64,000 nt of DNA from Peromyscus leucopus (Eukaryota > Chordata > Mammalia > Rodentia > Cricetidae). The notes below the pieces were generated by a model. It ran no database searches. It was not told the DNA's origin and saw nothing but the letters and a program-made list of their open reading frames with translations. Shown here in pieces: positions 23,556 to 33,368 of this stretch; positions within the stretch are counted from its first letter, which is position 1; each line of letters begins with the position of its first letter. A program made the translations under genes and the position numbers. Where the stretch lies: positions 77,785,147 through 77,849,146 of the forward strand of contig NC_051066.1 in the NCBI RefSeq assembly GCF_004664715.2, in the 5' to 3' direction.

Positions 23556-23724
23556 TTTGAGCCAGCATGATGGCTTAGCAGGCAAAGGCTTGTTGCCAAG
23601 CCTGATGACCTGAGTTTGATCCCCAGGATCCATATAATGGAAGGAGAGAACTGATCCCTACAGACTTTCCTCTGACCTCCACAAACCCACTGTGACACAC
23701 ATGTCCACACACATTCAAGTTTGA
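23556..23724 (+). mobile_element. tRNA-derived SINE (B2/B3 superfamily, 'ggcaaaggc' type)
   Basis: The head 'gatggcttagcaggcaaaggcttgttgcc' is followed by 'aagcctgatgacctgagtttgatcccc', 'ggaaggagagaactgatccc', 'cctctgacctccacaaac' and a CA-rich tail. The same short family recurs at 41995, 46851 and, reversed, 57815. The exact subfamily name is uncertain. Confidence 0.85.
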
Positions 23725-23989
23725 AAAATCAAATGTCTTCCTATTTGAGTGTGATTTTACACCACCAAGCTCTGGCTGACATCATGACATCTTTCCTACT
23801 TGTCTTTCTCTAAGCTGCCTGAAGTGTGGTCCTCATAAGCACCCCAAGCCCTGCCTGTATCTGGTACACCTGCAGTTCTTCTAAGCCTTCCTTATCTCCA
23901 GATGTCACTTTCTGTGTACAGTAGACCTGCAAGTTTTTCTCACTAATAATCTCTATTACTTCAAAGGATAAAGTATATGTAATCTTACT
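23725..23989. other. Unique sequence
   Basis: Nothing recognised. Confidence 0.4.
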
Positions 23990-24082
23990 ATTACTTTAGG
24001 TACTGTGTTAAGTTCTTAGCATGCACTGCCTTTCTTAATACTGCCAGTACACTAAGAAGTAGGTGCCTTTTATTCCCCTTAA
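23990..24082 (+). mobile_element. MIR fragment
   Basis: 'tactgtgttaagttcttagcatgcactgcctttcttaatactgcc' then 'aagaagtaggtgcc' follow the MIR core order. Highly diverged, as expected for this ancient SINE. Confidence 0.6.
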
Positions 24083-24666
24083 GGACTGTTTCATTTTGAC
24101 ATAGGACTTGGAGGATCCAAATTTGATCTGTCCTGAAAGCCTCCTCCCTAAAGACTGGTTTTCACTGGTTTTCATCCCCAGAAGGTGATATGCAAGCTTC
24201 CAAGAGAGGGCGGCAACCAATACTTTTCCCCAGCTATGATTCCTATGAACCACAACACAACCAGCATGGCAGGACCTTTCTAAGGGTGCCATTGTGGTGC
24301 ACATGCTGTGCTGGTAACCAACAGTTCTCTATTTGAGCTTAAGAGACCCTTAACAAGCGGGAATGCCTAGGGAGGGAAGTGGCGTTCCCTCTTCAGCTGG
24401 GGAAGAGCAAGGCAAAGATAAGAACTCACATCTCTCAAAGTCCATGCTTCTCTTACACACATTTCAGTTCTAATGCATAGTAAATACTAGTTAATCTTCC
24501 TGTTGCTTAGTTTGTTTCCTTCCTGTTTCCAGTAAGTTTCTTCACAGGCTCATCTATGATGCTAGCTGCTTTTACTTCCCCTTCCCTCCCTGATCCAACC
24601 CAGTCTTATTTCCTCACTAAAATGGCTCTCTGTACGCCACCTACCACTTGCATCCTGCCATTTCTG
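24083..24666. other. Unique sequence, no gene recognised
   Basis: No convincing repeat or coding evidence; the 89-codon minus frame is unremarkable. Confidence 0.45.
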
Positions 24667-25020
24667 ATAGCCTGACTCCTAAATGTCCCCTAAAGACTAA
24701 TATGATAATAGGGGTTGGTAGCCAGTCTGTGGCACCACTGGAAGGTGCTGGAATCTTTAGGAGATGGGAGTCTAATAGAAGAAAATTATGTCATGGGGGT
24801 GTGATGCTGAAAACATAGGGACCCAGACTCTACGCTTTTAGACCACCACCCCGAGGTGAGCAGTTCCCTCCACGATGATTACGCACTCACTGCCACAATG
24901 TACTGTCTAAAGGGATGCGGCTGTGTAACCAGGCACCGCAACCTCTGAAACTCTGAATCAATGCACATATATAACTTGATAATCTCAGATTTTTTTTGGC
25001 ACAGCACCAAAAGGCTAATA
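24667..25020 (+). mobile_element. Diverged MaLR LTR
   Basis: 'cctgactcctaaatgtcccctaaagactaatatg', the later 'gaatctttaggagatgggagtc' and 'tcatgggggtgtgatgctg' blocks, and the terminal 'cctctgaaactctgaatcaatg..caccaaaaggctaatata' follow MaLR LTR order. The subfamily cannot be set by eye. Confidence 0.55.
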
Positions 25021-25533
25021 TAAAATATAACACACCTATAGTTTGCTGTTTCTCTTCTCTAGCATCTCAGATAACCCCCACCCCACCTCTGAAGGAAACC
25101 ATGTTTTCAGTCACTCCTTTCTTTTGTATCTGTCCTTACATGCCTTTGAATTTTCTTCTACATCCTATACGACTCTGTCTCATTTCCTCTGTGCTGGCTT
25201 CAGCCCTTCTATCTGAACAGGGGGTTGTTGCACAACCTAAAGTTTGCTCCTTGACCTATATTTCCATCGCCCCACACGTCGTGAAGTGACGACACAGCCA
25301 CATGGCCTTGTATCTCATGTGTTTCCCAAGTTTCCAAAGTGAATAGTTCTGAAGTTGACTTCTCTCCTCAACTACAGACTTCTAACTTCCTCCTTGACCC
25401 CTCCTTTTGGATGTTTTCTTTGTTAATTCTCTACAAAACAGAGTCTCAGCTGCGGATTGAAGCACTCAGTATGGATGGGAGAATTAAGTCCAAAGTAGTA
25501 AGGACAGGAAGTGAAGGAGAAGGCATTAGGCTA
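25021..25533. other. Unique sequence, no gene recognised
   Basis: Nothing recognised; the 97-codon plus frame at 24996-25289 overlaps the end of the MaLR LTR. Confidence 0.45.
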
Positions 25534-25750
25534 CATCACTGTCCAGCTGACCCTTCACCATCACCGTCCAGCTGACCCTTCACCATCATCTACATCACCA
25601 TCCAGCTGACCCTTCACCATCACCGTCCAGCGCCCTTCACCATCACCCCCACCCCAGCTCCCCCACACACATCACCACCCACCCCCCCCCCCCCCCACCA
25701 CTCCATCACGCCACCCTTCACCATCATCACCTAAATCACTGTCCAGCTGC
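25534..25750. repeat. 25-bp minisatellite with embedded C15 run
   Basis: Units 'catcaccgtccagctgaccc' plus 'ttcac' begin at 25534, 25559, 25584, 25593 (after a 9-bp slip) and 25618. Decayed copies follow, then a C15 run at 25682-25696, then a final partial unit at about 25720-25750. The C-run and CACC/CATC content suggest slippage overlaid on unit duplication. Confidence 0.9.
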
Positions 25751-26299
25751 TAGGAGACCCCGCAGGTCACCAGAAGCTTAGAGGGGGTTTATTTTTTGAG
25801 ACATTAGCCCTTAGAGTAGTCCTTCGGAGAGGAGAAAGTGACGAACTTACCTGTCCAACTCCCCTCAGCTCATGTCTCCTTGTTCAGGACTCTTACTGAG
25901 AGCTAACTTTATTCTTCCTATATGCACAACCAGCCCTGCACTGCCTCTCAGGGGGCCACCTTGTGGCAATGCCTCCTGGAAATCTGAAAATGGAAGAAGA
26001 CTGGAGCTGCTGTAGCAGTGGCCTGGCAGGAGAGTGGACAAGGAGGCAGGCTGGTGTCTGTGGCCCCATGCAGGTGTTCCGTTGGCCTGTGAAAATGAAC
26101 ATGGCAAGCAGAGCCTCCACTCCTTGCTTCCAGCCGACCTGATCTGCCCCACCACTACCACCAAAGACTGCCTCATCTAAGGAAATGGTACTACTGCTGC
26201 CAGTGCTAGCCTGTAGCCAAGGAAACCACGGTGACAGCCTGTAAACTGGTTCCCGTGCTCTCCATCTTGGCTTCCTTTGATGCATTCTTCACACAACAG
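25751..26299. other. Unique sequence, no gene recognised
   Basis: Two overlapping minus frames (103 and 130 codons, 25865-26285) are open but low in recognisable features and in different frames. I do not call a gene. Confidence 0.45.
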
Positions 26300-26445
26300 G
26301 GCAAGTGCAAAAATGGACTTTCCATAACTCTGTGGCTCTGTCCATCTCTTAGCTGTCCCCTAAGAAAGGCTTTCCCTGTCTGTCAAAAGTCACTACCCCT
26401 CTTCTGACACTCTTTATTTCTTGTTTTGGATATGTTGAGAAGGAA
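26300..26445 (+). mobile_element. L2 LINE fragment
   Basis: 'aggctttccctgtctgtcaaaagtcactacccctcttctgacactctttatttcttg' follows the L2 3' order after a 'tctctta' region. Short and diverged. Confidence 0.45.
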
Positions 26446-26489
26446 CCCCACACTCAGGCCAAAGCAGGTAGGTGGGAGGCGCCTTCACT

Positions 26490-26622
26490 GCATCTTTTTT
26501 GTTTGTTTGTTTGTTTTTCAAGACAGAGTTTCTCTGCGTAGCTTTGCGCCTTTCCTGGAACTCACTCTGTAGTCCAGGCTGGCCTCGAACTCACAGAGAT
26601 CCACCTGCCTCTGCCTCACTGT
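26490..26622 (-). mobile_element. Cricetid-type B1 SINE, antisense, truncated
   Basis: A (TTTG)n tail followed by 'caagacagagtttctctgcg', then 'tagctttgcgcctttcctgg' in place of the murine 'gccctggctgtcctgg', then 'aggctggcctcgaactcacagagatcc'. That variant B1 is one I associate with cricetids. The B1 5' end (the right side here) is missing. Confidence 0.9.
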
Positions 26623-27018
26623 GTCTTCTTGATCCCCAGCTGGAAAGATTATTCTGCAGTTGAATGTGGCAGCCACAGAGACACATGCCATAGGAAACAA
26701 TATGTTTTTTGGGCCTCGGCTGGACTAAAAACTGCTTCTAAGAGGAAAAAACAACTTAGCTTTAATGTTTGTCCCTGGAGTCTTCGTTCCCTGGGGGCTG
26801 AACAAGACAGAAGAGAGAAGCAGCAGAGATGTCCTCAGCTCCTTTCACGACTGACCACCATCCTGTGTCTGCCTCCACTCCACCCAGAGCTCTGGACTCC
26901 CCCACGCTCCCTCTCCTCACATGTAGCCATTTGCTAACCTCAAAGCCATCTGTTTTTCTAACACTTCAGATATTTTTGTTTTATTGGACACACATTTATA
27001 TAGTAGTTACAAGTTCCC
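26623..27018. other. Unique sequence
   Basis: No repeat or gene recognised. The 102- and 121-codon plus frames owe part of their length to the TG tract that follows. Confidence 0.45.
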
Positions 27019-27165
27019 AGGTGTGTGTGTGTGTGTGTGTTGTGAGTTTGTGTGTGTGTGTTTGTATGTATTGTGTGAGTTTGTGTGTATGTGTTTGTGT
27101 GTGTTTATGTGTTTGTATGTTTGTGTGTGTGTGTGTGTGTGTGTTGTTTGTGTGTATGTGTGTCT
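27019..27165. repeat. TG-rich variant microsatellite
   Basis: TG, TTTG and TATG units alternate over about 145 bp. Frames through it are Cys/Val-rich artefacts. Confidence 0.95.
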
Positions 27166-27229
27166 TCCATCAAAACTCACAGAAAATCCCATGATGCAGG
27201 AATTTCTAAGGGGTCTCAGAATTGTGGGG

Positions 27230-27312
27230 ACTTAATCATAGCCCCGCCAGGTTACTTCCCCCAAGGCTATGAGAATCGAACCCAGGTAGCCATGTAGAAT
27301 CAGTGCTCTCAG
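27230..27312 (-). mobile_element. Possible B2-superfamily SINE head, antisense
   Basis: 'ggctatgagaatcgaacccaggtagcc' then 'agtgctctcagtcacca' resembles the reversed tRNA-like head of B2/B3 SINEs, with the TG-rich stretch to its left standing where the tail would be. Diverged. Confidence 0.45.
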
Positions 27313-27611
27313 TCACCACATTGTAACTTTCCATCATGGACAAGCATGTCTTGAATGTTTATGATCCACAGGGTCCTGAGTGTTTTAGAAAGAAACAATG
27401 CCTTTGGGTGAAGGGGCAGAACGCTCACTCACAGGTGACAGGTGGCATGTATAGTGGCAGTGCCACTACCTTCTATAAATTCCCTAGCCACATCGGACCC
27501 TGTCACCAAGACAAAGGGTGCAGAAGACACACATGAGCAGGGGTTAGTGTGTCAAACAGCTCTAACTTGAGAAGACCACTCAAAGGACCACAAGTAAGTT
27601 TTAGGTAAAGG

Positions 27612-27800
27612 AATTACTCTGTGCTTGATGTTGTGTGAAGGGCTAGACATACATCGTGTCAGCAATACTGCAGAACAGGCAATATTAACTCTCCCTTTAG
27701 AGAGCAGGAAAATAAAGTATCAGTGGAAGGTGACTAAATAACTTTTAAGTCATGTGACTTGGAAACAGTCAAGCCCCAGCTTGCTCCTTATTCAACATTT
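27612..27800 (+). mobile_element. MIR SINE
   Basis: 'ctgtgcttgatgttgtgtgaaggg', 'acatacatcgtgtcagcaatactgc', 'aacaggcaatattaactctcc', 'gcaggaaaataaagtatcagtgg' and 'gtgactaaataacttttaagtcatgtgac' are in MIR order. Diverged ancient copy. Confidence 0.65.
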
Positions 27801-29780
27801 GGTCTCTTTCTGCCTAACAACATTGGATAAAGAAAGGTCAATGCTTCTAGTTTTGTCTTCTTTATTCTGGGCCAGGGCATCAGTTCTGCAAATGGCAAAG
27901 TAGGAAAAGAATCTTCCATTTCTTCCCCCATGAGTCAGCTATTCCCCCAGACTTTATCATCTTCAACTATGTGGGGCCACGTTTTGTCTAAGTACCCTGA
28001 TTAATAACCTAGCATTTAACCTTTATTTTTATTATTCCATCTCTTTTTTTTTGCAATTTGCAAAGTCTTGCAGATTCTCTGAAACACATCAAGAGACAAT
28101 TACTTCTGCCCCTCTCCTTCTGACAGTGCCTTCTTATGTGCGTTCCACCTCATGCCATTGTCTATCTCCATTTGGAAGGTGTGTGCTACATCAGGACATG
28201 ATTGTCATCTTGCCTCTGTGTTAGCAAAGAGTCTTATAGCTGCAATTGATGTCATGCTCCAACTCTGTCACTAATTCCAAGGAACAGAAGAGCAGGTTAC
28301 ACCCTTCCATACTCAACCATCTCAGTGGCTCTTCCGGTATTTGTCAACCTCTTCAAGTGGCCCACCGAATCTTAAGAGGACATCCCCCTCTGTTAAAATT
28401 AGATATAGCAGTTCATCCCTTCAGTCTTGGACAAGCACCTGAGACACATTAAGTGCACAGTGTCTCGGTGTTGGCCCTTGTTGTAGTCTTTATTGTTGCT
28501 CCAACCAATACTCTAAAAATGTATGCTTTCTGGCTAGGTAAATGAAATAAGAAAGAGGCCTCATATCAATGTCTGGATCCCAAGAAACTTTTAGAAAGAA
28601 AGGTTAGATATTTTCACAGGAAAAGTAAAGTGAGTTTACAGACCCTCTCTTCTGCTTTAAAAATAAATGTTATTACTATTACTGCCACACCAACAGGCTA
28701 AGTGCCGAATGGAAATAAATATTACAATTACATGCAAAATACATTTCTCACATATAAAAGAAAAGGCTTAAAAGCTTGATATATGTTGTTAAAAGTAGAA
28801 GCTAGGCCTGTCTGGTTTCTTGGCGCCTTAAGTTTTTTCTATGACTTAGCAACAAGTACTTAAAGGCAGTTAGTGTTTATTTAAAATTTCAAGTCTTTTT
28901 GCTAACCCAGTGGAGAAGAGCTTCCAAAGATATGAGAAGAAAAAGAACAGTGATAAATTGGTCACTGGATAAATGACCTAGGAACTGGATCATTAGACTT
29001 GATCCTATTAAATCTACCTCTTCACATGTATCAGCCCCAAAGCTTCAGGTCCAATGGGGTTCATGGCTGGACTCTTTTTTGAAAAATGGTACCTAGAGAT
29101 GAGATATCCATCACAGAATTTCTTGTCTAATGCCAGGATCCTGATTCACTATGTTAAACAATATCTATTTTATGGAACATCACAAAGTCATTAAAATAAA
29201 ACTAGCTAAGAAATGTTAAAACATGTTTAACAATGTTAAAGCCTTATGTTAGAAAATTAAAGGGGGGCAGTCAAGGAAGCTTATGAATGACATGCATTAA
29301 GATGTTCCTCACACCAGTACTCATTAAACTCTTGCCTCAGGCCAGCATCGTTCCCAGTTGAGGGACAGGAGAAGGTCGAAGCAAAGCTCTGATCTATGGC
29401 ACAATGCCCCTGAACCCTAAGGTCTTCCTATTGATCAAAAAAGTCCAGGATGAGAAATACCCCCAAAATATTAATAATGCACAGAACTGCAGGCTCTCTC
29501 TCTGATCGTCTAGATTTTAGACTGTTTCTGGTGCCTTTGAAATAACACTGTTGTCTCTTCTAAAGTTTCCCTGGGAACTTTGAAAGGCAGCTGCTGTGGC
29601 CTCGAATCATCACACCCTCCCTCTCAGCGGGGTAAGATCGGCCTCTGCCCCTCCTGTGGGTCATAAGGCTCAGTGTTCCCTGTAAGCTGAGACTCTCACC
29701 TCTGACCAGAAGGCTGTGGGTGGCCAGAGTGTTGTCCTTGGACTGTTGTTGTAACTCTTTTAGTCTGATAAACTAGCACT
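27801..29780. other. Unique AT-rich sequence, no gene recognised
   Basis: About 2 kb with no interspersed repeat I can name. AT-rich in 28.5-29.3 kb. No frame above 70 codons. Confidence 0.5.
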
Positions 29781-30530
29781 TAAGTGTTTCCCTTTTCTAA
29801 ACCCCTAAATGACAAGTGTCTTTGTGGTGAGGTGATGGTTCAACTGTCACCGCCAACAGGAAGAGTCCTGGGAACACTTATTTTTAGCTTATGGTCTAAG
29901 CAAGTGCCAGATGGTGTGTTCAGGGACCTCGGGAAGCCCAACACGCCTGAATCTAAGCATGGACCTTTCACAGGAAAGGTGAGACTGGCAGAGAGGTCTC
30001 TGGGGATGACTGCCAGGTTTTCTCCAGGACAGCCGCAGACATGGAGCTCTTTGATGTTGAGTGAGAAGACTGCGGTGCCCCTTCTACACAGCTTCATGCT
30101 GTTCCACACATGCTCTACAAACAGAGGCATGTTGAGTCCATTTGGATCTATGTGGGCTCTAACAACCACAAGGAAGAAACTGAAGCAGTGAGGCAGATGA
30201 CATCCACAGCAACTGGAGCAGACATCTGCTAGCAAGGCCTGTTCAGCCGCCTGCTCCCTTTAGTGCTCAGTGCTCCCCTTCAGCTGGCACAGCCTGTCTA
30301 GTTCATTAGCAGCTTCTGCTTGCCATACATGGGCTACCAAGCAAGCATGTTCCCTTCTGTCGCTCAGATCATTGGCATCGCATCAACTAATGCTTCCCAG
30401 GGATGCAATCCTGAGTGGCTTGGCCCATGGAGTCTGGCTAACAGGTTTCACCTACCAAGACCTCCTAATTCATGTCCTATGCAAAACCAGGGTCTTCAGA
30501 TTCTTATTTGATTATAGGAGCTACCCTCTA
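29781..30530 (+). other. Coding-like relic, low confidence
   Basis: One plus-strand frame (ATG at 30041, TGA at 30509-30511) reads with only three interruptions: TGA at 30062 and TAG at 30230 and 30299. The two TAGs follow codons that would fit a C-to-T change from CAG. An overlapping 135-codon plus frame (29784-30191) and a 131-codon minus frame (29840-30235) are also open. I recognise no protein family, and the stop spacing is not far from chance, so this may be simply GC-richer unique sequence. Confidence 0.15.
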
Positions 30531-30626
30531 GTTTTCTAACATTTATGTATATACTGTATGGTGTGTATAATTTTTATTTCTTTACAAAAATTCACCAAAG
30601 CTTTACTTAGAATCAAAGAACCCATA

Positions 30627-30817
30627 TGTGGTGGTTTGAATGAGGATGCCCCCAATAGACTCATCGTTTTGAATGCTTGGCCCCCAGTTAGTGGAACTGT
30701 TCGGAAAGGATTAGAATGTGTGGTCATGTTGGAGTAGATATGGCCTTGTTGGAGGAGGTAATTTACTGGGAGTGGGCTGCAAAGGTTTCAAAAGCCCATA
30801 GCAGGCCCAGTCCTTTC

Positions 30818-30892
<75 letters not shown>

Positions 30893-31071
30893 TTGCTGAC
30901 TGTGGATCAGAATGTAAAGCTCTCAGCTACTGCTCCATGATGGCCTGCTTCCTGCCATGATGATCACGGACTAACCTTCTCAAACTGCAAGCAACCTCCA
31001 AATTAAAATGCATTCTTTTACTAAGAATTGCCGTGGTCATGGTGTCTCTTCACAGCAATAGAACAATAACA
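30627..31071 (+). mobile_element. ORR1-type MaLR LTR with internal microsatellite
   Basis: Begins TGTGGTGGTTTGAATGAGG, with 'ggattagaatgtgtgg', 'gagtgggctgcaaaggtttcaaaagccc', then a (TCTG)n(CT)n expansion, 'ctcagctactgctccatgatgg' and the 3' end 'gccgtggtcatggtgtctcttcacagcaatag'. No clean 5-bp target duplication. Confidence 0.9.
30817..30890. repeat. (TCTG)n(CT)n compound microsatellite
   Basis: About eight TCTG units followed by about 22 CT units, located where ORR1 LTRs have a short CT-rich motif. It therefore grew inside the LTR. Confidence 0.95.
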
Positions 31072-31631
31072 AGGGACCACCTAAAACGAGTCGATATATT
31101 TTACCATGTAATTCAATAGATGCCTGCTCTAGACAAATGAGTTCTCCTCCTCCTCAGACATTGTCAACTAAGGGGAAATAGAGTTTTCCTTCTGAAACAG
31201 GAACTGTGGTCCAGTGGGTTGGATGAAATCACTGGTGATTTTTTTCCTTCTCTTTTCCATGAATGCCAACTATTTACTAACTAGAAGTATCCAGGCAGCA
31301 CCAACCTCAGAGGCACATCCCCGAAGAAGGATCAAATGCTGATCCACTGCCTCGAGCCCCTGTGGATCTAGGATCTGCTCATCCCAAGATTTCCCAGCTA
31401 TGAACTAGACTCTGTCAATGGCCCCTCCAAAGACTCATAACCCCTGACAGAGGAGCCCCAGACTCCATGAGGTAAAAAGCAATACTCTCAATGGGACTAG
31501 GTTTGGTCAAAGGCAGTATTGTAAGAGCTAGCTGCATGCAACACAACATGGTCCAGTTCCACGAAAATAGCAGAAACCTAAATGCTCAGAGGATGGAGGA
31601 TGACATAACCGCCCCTCTGTCACTGTTCCTG
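31072..31631. other. Unique sequence, no gene recognised
   Basis: Nothing recognised. Confidence 0.45.
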
Positions 31632-32215
31632 GTACTTCATAAAATGCTGCATTTGGATCCTCACCAGACTCATATTTTGTAACCCAACCAAGGTGATGGC
31701 ATTAGGAAGTGGTGATTTGGGGAAGGTGATTAAGCCACGAGGGCTTGTTTTAGTGAATGGGTTTAGTGAAAGTGCTGGTTGGTTTTGTCAACTTGCCCCA
31801 TCTGGAATACTGTGGGAAGAGAGTCTCACCTGAGGAACTGCCTAGATCAGGTTGGCCTGTGGACGTGTCTGTGGGGGATTTTCTTGCGTGTTGACTGATC
31901 TGGGCGTGCCCACTCCACTGTGCCCGGCATTGTTCTCGGGCAGGTAGACTCAGGGAAGAAAACGAGGTGAGCATAAGCAAGCAGTCAGCACGGTGCATTT
32001 GTCTCTTTCTGCTCTTGACTCTCAGTGTGGTGTGACTACTGCTTGAGTTCTTATGTAGACTTCCCCTCAGTGGTGGATGTCTTAGTTAGAGTTACAGTTG
32101 CTTTACTGAAACACCAAAGCAACTTGGGAGGAAAGGATTTCTTTCACTCACAGTTCCATATAACAGTTCATCATCAAAAGCAGTGAGAACAGGAACTCAG
32201 GCAGGGCAGGAACCT

Positions 32216-32601
32216 TGTAACACTAATCTTAAAAGGTATTGTAATAAAATACCCAGAGCCAGATATTGGGGTGAAAGCAGAGTAAGCCAGCGACAAGTTC
32301 TTACCTCTACGAAATCCTCAGTCTAAAGAGAGCGAGTTCCTGTCTCCTCACGCCTTATATACCTTTCTCTGCCCTGACATCACTTCTTGGGATTAAAGGC
32401 GTGTGTGCTTCACAGTACTGGGATTAAAGGTGTCTGCCACCACGGCCTGGCTCTGTTTCCAGTGTGGCCTTGAACTCACAGAGATCCAGATAGGATTAAG
32501 TGAGTTTGCCACCACTGCCTGACCTCTGTGTCTACTCTAGTGGCTGGCTCTGTCCACTGATCCTCTGGCATGTTTGTTAGGGTATACAATATATCACCAC
32601 A
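32216..32601 (+). mobile_element. Class II ERV solo LTR carrying B1-derived segments
   Basis: Bounded by TG (32216) and CA (32600-32601), 386 bp, flanked by 6-mers gaacct (32210-32215) and gaaccc (32602-32607), which match 5 of 6. A 6-bp duplication fits class II (ERVK-like) integration. It contains a 'ttatata' box near 32355, two B1-like antisense modules ('gggattaaaggcgtgtg', 'gggattaaaggtgtctgcc') and a 'ccttgaactcacagagatcc' stretch. Resembles an LTR family I recall from cricetid genomes. The strand is inferred from the TATA-like box and is less certain. Confidence 0.8.
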
Positions 32602-32784
32602 GAACCCCGAAGCAGGAGCTGATGCAGAGGCCATGGAGGGGTGCTGCTTACTGGCTTGTTCAGCCTGTTTTCTTATAGAACCCAGGACCAGCAGCCCGGG
32701 GTGGCACCACCCACAATGAGCTGGGCTCTCTCTCATCAAACACTAATTAAGAAAATGCCCTATGGGCTTGCCTACAGTCCCATC

Positions 32785-32953
32785 ACTTTTTGTTTGTTTT
32801 GGTTTGTTTGTTTTTCAAGACAGGGTTTCTTTATGCAGCCCTGACTATCCTGGAACTCACTCTGTAGACCAGGCTGGCCTCAAACTTACAGAGATCTGCC
32901 TGCCTCTACCTCCTGGGTGCTGGGATTAAAGGTGTGTGCCACTACCACCTCCA
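32785..32953 (-). mobile_element. B1 SINE, antisense, inside the MT LTR
   Basis: (TTTG)n tail, 'caagacagggtttctttatg', 'ctgactatcctggaactcactctgtagaccaggctggcc', ending 'gggattaaaggtgtgtgccactaccacc'. The flanking 14-mers at 32771-32784 and 32954-32967 match at 12 of 14 positions (cctacag...), a clear SINE target duplication. Confidence 0.95.
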
Positions 32954-33368
32954 CCTACAGCCCTATCTTATGGGGGCATTTCCTTAACTGAGGTTCCCTT
33001 CTCTCAAATGACTTCAATTACTGTCAAGTTGACATAAAACTAGCCAGGACAATGGATCTGGAATTGCAAGCTACACAAACCTTTCCCTCTCCTACATTGG
33101 TTTTGGTCAGGGTGTTTGTCACAGCAACAGAAATGAAATTACGACAGTGACCTTATAAAAGAGGCTCCAGAGAGCTGCCTTTCTGCTCTGATCACGTGAG
33201 GGTACAGTGAGAAGAAGGTGCCATCTACAAGAAAGTGGGTGCTCACCAGATCCTGAACCAGTTGGTGCCTTGATCTTGAGCTTCTTCCCAACCCCCAAGA
33301 CTGAGAGAACTAAGTTTCTGTTGTTCATAAACTGCCCAGTCTATGATATTCCATTATAGAATCTCAAA

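Larger units (their letters stand above)
32078..33051 (-). mobile_element. MT-type MaLR LTR, antisense, itself carrying two insertions
   Basis: Left end TGTCTTAGTTAGAG, right end 'gttgacataaaactagccaggaca'. Removing the class II LTR and the B1 leaves about 415 bp of continuous antisense MT LTR. Flanks gtgga (32073-32077) and atgga (33052-33056) match 4 of 5. Confidence 0.9.
31773..33146 (+). mobile_element. MT-type MaLR LTR, split by a second MT LTR
   Basis: The 5' part (31773-32077) begins TGCTGGTTGGTTTTGTCAAC and covers the LTR body. The 3' part (33052-33146) completes it with 'ctacacaaacctttccctctcc', 'ggttttggtcagggtgtttgtcacagcaacag' and an end in 'gaca'. Together they make about 400 bp, the usual MT length. 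The flanks belong to the MLT1 LTR. Confidence 0.85.
31632..33368 (+). mobile_element. MLT1-type MaLR LTR (outermost host of the nested block)
   Basis: The left piece (31632-31772) has 'gcatttggatcctcac', 'ccaaccaaggtgatggcattaggaagtgg', 'gaaggtgattaagccacgagggc'. The right piece (33147-33368) resumes with 'ccttataaaagaggctccagagagctgcc', 'gaaggtgccatctacaagaaagtgggtgctcacc' and 'gaactaagtttctgttgttcataaactgcccagtctatg'. These join in MLT1 order across the MT insertion. Confidence 0.85.
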
